Assembly: GCA_026193355.1 (NCBI GenBank)
Contig: JAPHTL010000216.1
Location: 1 to 10,805 of the forward strand
Direction of reading: 5' to 3'
DNA from: Rhodospirillales bacterium
Lineage (GTDB): Bacteria; Pseudomonadota; Alphaproteobacteria; Rhodospirillales; JAPHTL01
Length of the DNA stretch: 10,805 nt
Shown: positions 1 to 5,091 of the stretch, in pieces
Position numbering within the stretch: position 1 is the first letter of the stretch
Layout of the letters: each line of letters starts with the position of its first letter
Made by a program: the position numbers and the translations under genes
Notes under the pieces: model-generated
Database searches by the model: none
What the model saw: only the letters and a program-made list of their open reading frames with translations
Told to the model about the DNA's origin: nothing

Positions 1-375
1 CGGACCCTGAATGATCTTCAGCCTGGCGATGGCGCGAAAACCGAAATAGCGGTTGATCCGTTCAATGAGTAGCGGTTCGAGGTGGATGAGTTCAGTGGCA
101 AGCGACCCGTGATCGACTCTCAATTCAAGCGATCCGTCCCGTTTCTTCCTTTCGGGGAAAATTATTTTTTCCGGGCAGGTGTGATCGGATAGCGCCTGTC
201 CCACGATCGACGGCCAATCGGTCAGAATGGCGCTGGCGCTGAAACCGCGCCGCCCAAAAACCGGCTGGGTAAGGTCACCGACCAGTTCCGCGATGGCGCG
301 TGGTCCACGCTTTTTGCGTTTCACGGGTTGAGGTTTCGTCGGCACCGTCTCTAGAGTGTCCTTAATGTTTATCAC
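1..375 (-). CDS. dciA: DciA (DUF721) family protein, 3' end cut by window edge
   Basis: The minus strand is open from a GTG at 375 to the window edge (125 codons, no stop). It encodes a basic N-terminal tail (KPQPVKRKKRGP) followed by a segment like the DUF721 domain: RAIAELVGDL, then FSASAILTDWPSIVGQALSDH, then a short beta region with LELRVDHGSLATEL, then LLIERINRYFGFRAIARLKI. The W-x-x-IVG and L-I-ERIN-YFG patterns are typical of this family. DciA proteins help load the replicative helicase in bacteria lacking DnaC/DnaI; that role is family knowledge, not visible here. A gene of this family divergent from mutY is a common alphaproteobacterial arrangement. The start is uncertain: in-frame GTG codons also lie at 396 and 345, none has a convincing Shine-Dalgarno, and an in-frame TGA lies upstream of 396. 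The missing C-terminus should be short. Confidence 0.82.
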   Translation of the reverse strand, partial: MINIKDTLETVPTKPQPVKRKKRGPRAIAELVGDLTQPVFGRRGFSASAILTDWPSIVGQALSDHTCPEKIIFPERKKRDGSLELRVDHGSLATELIHLEPLLIERINRYFGFRAIARLKIIQGP

Positions 376-431
376 TATGGCCAGCGAGGTTAGCACAGGC
401 CCTTTATCAACCGTTCAGGAAACGACGGCCG

Positions 432-1553
432 ATGGCCAGGAACGCATCCCCTACCGATGACGGCACCGATGTTTTGCCACGAATCGCCCGGAAGGCGGCA
501 TCACATGTTCTTGTGTGGTACGACGTCAACAGGCGGGTTCTGCCGTGGCGCGCCGCCTCCGGTGAAAAACCCGACCCCTATCATGTCTGGCTGAGCGAGA
601 TCATGTTGCAGCAGACGACGGTGGCGACGGTCGGCCCCTACTTCGCCGATTTTGTCCGCCGCTGGCCCACCGTCAGCGATCTGGCGGCGGCTGAACTGGA
701 TGACGTCCTGCATGCCTGGCAGGGCCTTGGGTATTACGCGCGGGCGCGGAACCTTCACAAATGCGCGGGGATTGTGGCCAGTCAGATGGGTGGGCGGTTT
801 CCGGAAGACGAGAAAGCATTGAAGGGGTTGCCGGGAATCGGGGATTACACGTCCGCCGCCATCGCCGCCATCGCGTTCGGGAAGGGCGCGACACCGGTTG
901 ACGGAAATGTGGAGCGCGTCATGGCGCGCCTCTTTGCAGTGAAGGAACCGCTGCCGGGATCGAAACCCCGTCTTCGGTCTCTCGCGGCGGGACTGACGCC
1001 AGCGAAGCGCGCCGGCGATTACGCGCAGGCGCTGATGGATCTTGGGGCGACGGTTTGCAGGCCCCGCAATCCTTCGTGCGACCTGTGCCCCCTTGAGGGG
1101 CTGTGCAGGGCGCGGCGCGAAGGGACCGCGGCGCGACTTCCGGCGCGTACGCCGCGCAAGCCCCAGCCAAAGAGATACGGCGTCGCTTTCTGGATGACGA
1201 ACGACGATGGCGCGGTATTCATTCGCCGTCGGGAAGAGAAGGGCTTGCTTGGCGGCATGATGGAATTTCCCTCAACGCCCTGGCGGGCGGAGGAATGGAT
1301 GGTGGATGAGGCCGCGTCGTACGCGCCCACGCCTGATCCGGGGAAGAGCGGGTGGCGTATCTTGCCGGGTTCCGTACGTCATGTGTTCACGCATTTTGAT
1401 CTGGAATTACAGGTGGTCGCCGGGGTGTGCGCGAAAGGGGCGAAGCGAATGGATGGGGCTGTCTGGTGTCCCGTTTCCGGTCTTGGTGACCATGCCTTTC
1501 CAACCGTCATGAAGAAAATTGCTGCATTGGCAAAATCCCTTGAGGTTGATTAA
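432..1553 (+). CDS. mutY: A/G-specific adenine DNA glycosylase MutY
   Basis: MutY removes adenine mispaired with 8-oxoguanine or guanine during base excision repair. The 373-residue protein has the full family layout. The N-terminal catalytic domain carries WLSEIMLQQT with the catalytic Glu at residue 56, the helix-hairpin-helix LPGIGDYTSAAI at 133-144, and the catalytic Asp157 in PVDGNVERV. A [4Fe-4S] cluster motif C-x6-C-x2-C-x5-C follows at Cys209, 216, 219 and 225. The C-terminal part (about 245-365) is the NUDIX-like domain that reads 8-oxoG; it includes RHVFTHFDLEL, the counterpart of the FSH loop. AGGA at 417-420 lies 11 nt before the ATG, supporting this start. It is divergent from dciA and followed by an AT-rich gap with no clear terminator. 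Length is normal and all key residues are present. Confidence 0.97.
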   Translation: MARNASPTDDGTDVLPRIARKAASHVLVWYDVNRRVLPWRAASGEKPDPYHVWLSEIMLQQTTVATVGPYFADFVRRWPTVSDLAAAELDDVLHAWQGLGYYARARNLHKCAGIVASQMGGRFPEDEKALKGLPGIGDYTSAAIAAIAFGKGATPVDGNVERVMARLFAVKEPLPGSKPRLRSLAAGLTPAKRAGDYAQALMDLGATVCRPRNPSCDLCPLEGLCRARREGTAARLPARTPRKPQPKRYGVAFWMTNDDGAVFIRRREEKGLLGGMMEFPSTPWRAEEWMVDEAASYAPTPDPGKSGWRILPGSVRHVFTHFDLELQVVAGVCAKGAKRMDGAVWCPVSGLGDHAFPTVMKKIAALAKSLEVD

Positions 1554-1623
1554 CGATGCGATTGCTCTAGGCATAATTGACAAAAAGGCAAGTAGACAAG
1601 CAAGTTATCACATGAACATTAAC

Positions 1624-1629
1624 TATAAT
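1624..1629 (+). promoter_or_regulatory. Candidate -10 element (TATAAT) upstream of hemerythrin gene
   Basis: A perfect TATAAT lies in a distinctly AT-rich stretch (about 1570-1660) between mutY and the hemerythrin gene, placing a possible start of transcription near 1636 and a leader of about 120 nt. No good -35 sits 16-18 nt upstream. A TTGACA at 1577-1582 is too far away (41 nt spacer) to pair with it. An activator-dependent promoter is possible but is inference. Confidence 0.35.
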
Positions 1630-1759
1630 TTTACTTAAATTGTTGCTTTGCGATATTTGGCGGAATAGATTTCGTCCATCACTTGAACCGACACTCGAGG
1701 CACCTGGAGGGGGGCTATCGTGTCATCCCGGTTCAAGGCGTCCGGAGGGGGACGCTGTG

Positions 1760-2194
1760 ATGTCAGTCAAGTTAGAATGGACAGCGGACTGGAGCGTGGG
1801 CGTCGAAGAGATCGACAGCCAGCACCGTGATTGCCTGGATCACATGAACAAATTGTCGGCAGTCGCGGAAAGCGGTTCCGACCATGCGGAATTCATGATG
1901 CTCTTTGAAGATGTTATGAAACACGCCGAGACTCATTTCTCCGACGAAGAAAGGCTGCTGGCTGAAACCTCGTTCCCGAAGTTGGAACAACATCGCGAGG
2001 AACATGCGCGAATACTTGATTCGTTCAAAAGCATGCGCCGCGATATTGAGGGCGCGGCCGAGCATTCCGAAAAATGGGTGTCAATTGCGGGTGCGGTTAT
2101 CGAAAGCATGATCAACCACCTTGTCAAATGGGACATGGAGTACCGCTGGTTTCTTCTCGACAATGACTTGCTGGAGGAAGTTGCCGCAGATTGA
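1760..2194 (+). CDS. Bacteriohemerythrin (oxygen-binding di-iron protein)
   Basis: This is a 144-residue single-domain hemerythrin. It contains the complete set of di-iron ligands: His22 (DSQH), His59 and Glu63 (HFSDEE), His78 and His82 (HREEH), and His120 and Asp125 (NHLVKWD). Spacing agrees closely with characterised bacterial hemerythrins, which bind O2 reversibly and are proposed to store, carry or sense oxygen. There is no signal peptide, membrane segment or attached signalling domain, so it should be cytosolic. The ATG at 1760 is chosen because it follows GGAGG (1744-1748) at suitable spacing and the protein then begins MSVKLEWTADWSVGV, as homologues do; the reading frame stays open upstream to 1640 but that extension has no family similarity. 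It is monocistronic, closed by the terminator at 2251-2285, and convergent with rpoH. Confidence 0.95.
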   Translation: MSVKLEWTADWSVGVEEIDSQHRDCLDHMNKLSAVAESGSDHAEFMMLFEDVMKHAETHFSDEERLLAETSFPKLEQHREEHARILDSFKSMRRDIEGAAEHSEKWVSIAGAVIESMINHLVKWDMEYRWFLLDNDLLEEVAAD

Positions 2195-2250
2195 CCCCGT
2201 GTTTTTAGGGGGGGCGTGGCGGCCTTTGGAAGGTGTCGCCGCGAATCGAG

Positions 2251-2285
2251 CGGAGCGCGTTTGTAACGCGCTCCGTTCTTTTTTT
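2251..2285 (+). terminator. Rho-independent terminator of hemerythrin gene
   Basis: A perfect 9-bp stem (CGGAGCGCG at 2251-2259 with CGCGCTCCG at 2267-2275, loop TTTGTAA) is followed by a T-rich tail TTCTTTTTTT. The tail is on the plus side only, so it is a good terminator for the hemerythrin transcript. The opposite strand has no U-tract after the stem, so it would serve rpoH poorly. Confidence 0.93.
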
Positions 2286-2303
2286 GGATGGTTTGGCGGG
2301 CGT

Positions 2304-3194
2304 TCAGGAAGACGAAAGCGCGGGAAGCTGCCGACCTGAAGTTTCAAGGACGAACGCCTTGACCTTTTCAAAGGCCCGGACTTCCAGCTGGCGAACACGC
2401 TCCCGGCTGATTCCGTAGTGCACACCCAGTTCCTCAAGCTTTTTCGGTTTGTCCGTCAGCCGGCGTTCGCTCAGGATGTGGCGCTCGCGATCAGGCAAAG
2501 TGGCAAGCGCGTCGCTGAGCAACGAGAGGTTGTTGCTCTCTTCCTGTCGTGCGGAAACGATGCTTTCGGGGTCCGGGCGGTCATCTGCCAGAAGGTCGAT
2601 GTACTCGCTACCGTCATCACTCGGCATCGGGGCGTTCAACGACATGTCACGGGCCAGAAGGCGGCGGTCCATGTTGACGAGTTCGCTTTCCGAAATGCCG
2701 ATACGCTTGGACAGATCCTCGACCTGAGCGTGGGTAAGTTCGTTCCCTTCGACTACGCCGAGCTCTTTCTTTATGCGCCGCAGGCTGAAAAACAGTTTCT
2801 TCTGCGCGGCGACGGTGCCCAGTTTGACGAGCGACCAGGATTGCAGGATGTATTCCGTAACGGACGCCTTGATCCACCACATGGCGTAGGTCGCCAGTCG
2901 GAACCCGCGATCCGGATCGAATTTCTTGACGGCCTTCATCAGGCCGACGTTGCCTTCCGAGATCAGATCGGCGACGGGCAGGCCATAGCCGCGGTAGCCA
3001 AAGGCGATCTTTGCCACAAGGCGCAGATGGCTTGTGACAAGCGCGTGGGCCGCATCGACATCACCGTGTTCCTGCAAGCGTTTGGCCAGCATGAACTCCT
3101 GCTCGGGGGCGAGTATCGGATATTTGCGGATGGACTGAAGGTAACGGGTCAAACCCTCTTCAGCGGAAAGAACGGGCAGATTGCCAACGGTCAT
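2304..3194 (-). CDS. rpoH: RNA polymerase heat-shock sigma factor RpoH (sigma-32)
   Basis: RpoH directs RNA polymerase to heat-shock promoters (chaperones, proteases). The 296-residue protein shows sigma70-family regions in order: a short region 1.2-like N-terminus; region 2 at about 50-120, with LVTSHLRLVAKIAFGYRGYG, DLISEGNVGLMKAVKKFDP and RLATYAMWWIKASVTEYIL; the diagnostic RpoH box QKKLFFSLR at 131-139; region 3; and region 4.2 with the helix-turn-helix LGVHYGISRERVRQLEVRAFEKV at about 256-278. There is no region 1.1, as expected. The ATG at 3194 follows a strong AGGAGG (plus coordinates 3204-3209). Transcription probably starts from the sigma70-type promoter at 3341-3369, giving a leader of about 140 nt, and translation may be temperature-controlled by the hairpin at 3196-3225. 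It is convergent with the hemerythrin gene. Alphaproteobacteria often have more than one rpoH; which paralogue this is cannot be told here. Confidence 0.97.
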   Translation of the reverse strand: MTVGNLPVLSAEEGLTRYLQSIRKYPILAPEQEFMLAKRLQEHGDVDAAHALVTSHLRLVAKIAFGYRGYGLPVADLISEGNVGLMKAVKKFDPDRGFRLATYAMWWIKASVTEYILQSWSLVKLGTVAAQKKLFFSLRRIKKELGVVEGNELTHAQVEDLSKRIGISESELVNMDRRLLARDMSLNAPMPSDDGSEYIDLLADDRPDPESIVSARQEESNNLSLLSDALATLPDRERHILSERRLTDKPKKLEELGVHYGISRERVRQLEVRAFEKVKAFVLETSGRQLPALSSS

Positions 3195-3195
3195 G

Positions 3196-3225
3196 TGTCA
3201 TATCCTCCTGACGAGCAACATGACA
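3196..3225 (-). promoter_or_regulatory. ROSE-like RNA thermometer hairpin over the rpoH ribosome binding site
   Basis: In the rpoH transcript the 30 nt before the start codon form one hairpin. UGUCAU (3225-3220) pairs fully with AUGACA (3201-3196). Inside, GUU pairs with GAU, a single G is unpaired, CUC pairs with GAG, and the loop is GUCAG. The AGGAGG Shine-Dalgarno (3209-3204) lies in the 3' arm and loop edge. A U-U-(G)-C-U strand opposite A-G-G-A with the lone G bulged is the hallmark of ROSE elements, which melt at heat-shock temperature. An alternative pairing, GUCAUG (3224-3219) with CAUGAC (3195-3190), would instead mask the AUG. The fold was worked out by eye; temperature response is inference. 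Confidence 0.68.
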
Positions 3226-3267
3226 GGTTCAAAATGGCAAAACCAAGGCAATGCGCAGATCGAACCC
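3226..3267 (-). promoter_or_regulatory. Second hairpin in the rpoH leader
   Basis: In the rpoH leader GGGTTC (3267-3262) can pair with GAACC (3230-3226), enclosing a roughly 31-nt partly U-rich loop. It ends exactly where the ribosome-binding-site hairpin begins, so the two could stack. Earlier in the leader, short arms GTCGG/CCGAC and GCCAT/ATGGC are mutually exclusive. Multi-hairpin leaders are usual for ROSE-type elements. By-eye fold only. Confidence 0.4.
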
Positions 3268-3340
3268 TGTTTAAAATGAACGGCCCTCCGGTCAATCAGC
3301 CGAGCCATTCGTCGGCCCCTTCATGGCAACCGACCCTTGG

Positions 3341-3369
3341 ATCATAGGACAATCGGCGGGAAAAGTCAA
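3341..3369 (-). promoter_or_regulatory. sigma70-type promoter of rpoH
   Basis: On the minus strand a -35 TTGACT (3369-3364) and a -10 TATGAT (3346-3341) are separated by exactly 17 nt; each hexamer matches consensus at 5 of 6 positions. The predicted start is near 3334-3337, giving a leader of about 140 nt before the rpoH ATG. This is the strongest housekeeping promoter seen in the window. Confidence 0.82.
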
Positions 3370-3405
3370 TTCCGACAGAAAAAGTGCGATATTAAGAAAT
3401 CCCTT

Positions 3406-3441
3406 AAAAAACAATGTCTAACGCTGACCAGACGTCATTGT
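3406..3441 (-). terminator. Probable terminator of the lysE-ended operon
   Basis: Reading the minus strand, ACAAT and GTCT pair with AGAC and ATTGT, leaving a 3-nt bulge, and a T6 run follows (3411-3406). The lysE-type stop codon (3437-3435) lies inside the 5' arm. The stem is imperfect, so it is a moderate terminator; it sits just upstream of the rpoH promoter, where insulation would make sense. Confidence 0.55.
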
Positions 3442-4079
3442 CCGGTGGTCACGATGATGTGTTCATAAAGCATCGTAACGGCGAAAAACAAAAGGATAGC
3501 GCCTGTTCCGCGCGAAAGCGTCGATTGCACCGCAGGACGGGTCAGCCAGCGCCGTGCGCGTTCGGCCAGCCACGCCATCGGCGCCTGCCAAAGGGTATTG
3601 ATGATGACCAAAGCGAGGCTCAGCGTTATGAGCTGCGCGGGTACGTCGCCCCTTTCGTAATCGACGAAATTCGGGAAAAGGGCGAGGAAAAGGATAATCA
3701 CCTTGGGGTTCAGGATGTTGGTGACGATGGCGTCGCGCATGGCTTTCAGCGGGGCGATGGAAGGTCCGGCCGTATTGATGCTGAGCCTTCCGCCGCCGAT
3801 CAGCCCCTGAACCCCCAACCAGCCGAGGTAGGCCGCGCCGAGAACGGCGACCGACGCAAAAAGGATGGGCGACTGGGCAATGATCAGGGAGATTCCCAGA
3901 ACCGCCAGAAGGGTGTGAACCGCCAGGCCGATCTGCACCCCGGCAACGGTGGCGAGACCGGCTTTCTGCCCCGACGTCAGGGTATAGCGCAGGATCAGGA
4001 CCGTATCGGGTCCGGGTGAAAGCACCAGCGCCCCGGCTGTCGCCAGAAATGCCGCAAGGGTCGGAAGATCGACGGGCAT
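3435..4079 (-). CDS. LysE/RhtB-family amino acid exporter
   Basis: This 214-residue inner-membrane protein has the LysE/RhtB signature near its N-terminus: a first hydrophobic helix, then LSPGPDTVLILRYTLTSGQK and AGLATVAGVQIGLAVH. About six hydrophobic segments can be seen, with the second family motif NPKVIILFLALFPNFV in the middle (about 122-137). Members export amino acids or derivatives such as homoserine, threonine, lysine or leucine; the substrate cannot be assigned from sequence. It starts 12 bp after the NifX-like gene, so it is likely the last gene of the fumarase operon, with a candidate terminator overlapping its stop. The ATG at 4079 has no strong Shine-Dalgarno, but the N-terminus aligns with the family without extra residues. 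Confidence 0.9.
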   Translation of the reverse strand: MPVDLPTLAAFLATAGALVLSPGPDTVLILRYTLTSGQKAGLATVAGVQIGLAVHTLLAVLGISLIIAQSPILFASVAVLGAAYLGWLGVQGLIGGGRLSINTAGPSIAPLKAMRDAIVTNILNPKVIILFLALFPNFVDYERGDVPAQLITLSLALVIINTLWQAPMAWLAERARRWLTRPAVQSTLSRGTGAILLFFAVTMLYEHIIVTTGQ

Positions 4080-4091
4080 GGCGCTGCTTGT

Positions 4092-4436
4092 TCAGTGAAG
4101 GGTTCGCGATTCCGGGCCTTGCAGGTCGCCCGAAAGGTAGGAACGGATCGCCAGAACCGGGTCTTTTATTTCTGTTGGAACGGCAACGACCCCATGACAC
4201 GCCATGCGTCGTACAAAGCCCTCGCCGCAACTTCCGACGATGACAACGTCTACGTCATATAAAGGATGGGGGCCGTCGTCAGCGAAATTGTGGATCGCCA
4301 TGTCCTCGGGCAGTTGCAGGCGCTCCACCTCGACCGGCGCAGCACCGTCATTTGCCTCGAAGATGATCCAGCGCCGGGTTTTTCCGGCGTGTCTGGTGAT
4401 GGTCATGAAGTTCTGACTGCTGATGGCGAAGCGCAT
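4092..4436 (-). CDS. NifX/NafY-like (dinitrogenase FeMo-cofactor family) small protein
   Basis: This 114-residue protein resembles the dinitrogenase iron-molybdenum cofactor biosynthesis fold (NifX, NafY, NifB C-terminus). It begins MRFAISSQNFMTITRHAGK, matching the opening strand and the 'H-x-G' turn of that family. The C-terminal half is YDVDVVIVGSCGEGFVRRM, then CHGVVAVPT, then DPVLAIRSYLSG, matching the strand-G-helix-strand pattern and the terminal helix. Cys and His residues (GSCGE, ACHGV) could bind metal or cluster, but this is inference. The ATG at 4436 is preferred over an in-frame ATG at 4478, because it lies 13 bp after the hydrolase stop with GAAGGA in front and removes an unrelated N-terminal extension. 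No nif genes are nearby, so its function here is unknown; it may handle Fe-S or metal cofactors. Confidence 0.8.
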   Translation of the reverse strand: MRFAISSQNFMTITRHAGKTRRWIIFEANDGAAPVEVERLQLPEDMAIHNFADDGPHPLYDVDVVIVGSCGEGFVRRMACHGVVAVPTEIKDPVLAIRSYLSGDLQGPESRTLH

Positions 4437-4449
4437 GAAACGGTGTCCT

Positions 4450-5091
4450 TCACCCAAGGCCCAAAATGAAGGCGGCAAGGGCGTCGATGGCTTCGTCGTG
4501 GTTCTGCCGCATGGTCCGGCCGGAAAGCACGCGCGGCTTTAAATCGTGGTCACCATCGTCGAGCCAGTGAAAGCCAACGGAAGGCGGCAGGGGGTATTGG
4601 GAAACCTCGTCATACCAGCCCATTGAATCGCGCGCGCCCTGCAAAATCAGGGCAGGGGTTTCGAAACCTGCGAAATGATCTATGCGGACCATGTCGGAAC
4701 GCCCTGCCGCATGGAAGGGGTAGCCCAGACAAGCCAGTCCCCGCACTGGCGTTCCTTCGGCCTGCAATTCCGCCGCCACCATGCTGGCGATCCGCCCGCC
4801 CATCGACTTGCCACCGATCACCAGGCATTCGGGACCACCCAGGCCGGTGATGACCGTGCGCCAGGTCGATTGCAGAACGGGGGCGCGGTCGGGAGGCCTC
4901 TTCTTGCCTGTCGAGCGCCGTTTGGCCATATAGGGAAATTCGAAGCGCGCCACGCGGATGCCCTTATTGCCCAGCCCCTGGGCAAAGGTTTCCATGAACG
5001 GGCTGTCCATTGGGCCGCCGGCCCCGTGGGCGAAAATGAACAGCGGTCCTTTATCAGGGCCGTCAAAAAGGTAATCGCTTCCGCCGCTCAT
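4450..5091 (-). CDS. Alpha/beta-fold hydrolase (KANL3/Tex30-like family)
   Basis: This 213-residue protein has a clear alpha/beta-hydrolase core. HGAGG at 22-26 is the oxyanion-hole loop after the first strand. GGKSMGGR at 93-100 is the nucleophile elbow with Ser96. The likely acid is Asp155 (QGARDSMG) and the likely base His182 (DGDHDLKP). FEFPYMAKRRSTGKKRPPDR at 50-69 is typical of the dienelactone-hydrolase-related KANL3/Tex30 group. No signal peptide is present. The substrate is unknown; these proteins are mostly uncharacterised. Its ATG overlaps the fumarase stop codon (ATGA), which implies translational coupling in one operon and fits the lack of its own strong Shine-Dalgarno. Confidence 0.88.
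   Translation of the reverse strand: MSGGSDYLFDGPDKGPLFIFAHGAGGPMDSPFMETFAQGLGNKGIRVARFEFPYMAKRRSTGKKRPPDRAPVLQSTWRTVITGLGGPECLVIGGKSMGGRIASMVAAELQAEGTPVRGLACLGYPFHAAGRSDMVRIDHFAGFETPALILQGARDSMGWYDEVSQYPLPPSVGFHWLDDGDHDLKPRVLSGRTMRQNHDEAIDALAAFILGLG

Noticed and set aside
1577..1605. TTGACA-based sigma70 promoter for hemerythrin
   Set aside because: At 17 nt spacing the -10 position reads GCAAGT, which does not resemble TATAAT.
2251..2285. Hemerythrin terminator also acting for rpoH
   Set aside because: Read on the minus strand, the stem is preceded by A's and followed by CTCGATTC, so no U-tract is present for rpoH.
2418..3347. A 309-codon open frame on the plus strand, antisense to rpoH and its leader
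   Set aside because: It mirrors rpoH codon by codon, has no family resemblance and no proper ribosome binding site.
3414..4019. A 201-codon plus-strand frame antisense to the LysE-family gene
   Set aside because: It is hydrophilic and low in complexity, as expected for the complement of a membrane protein gene.
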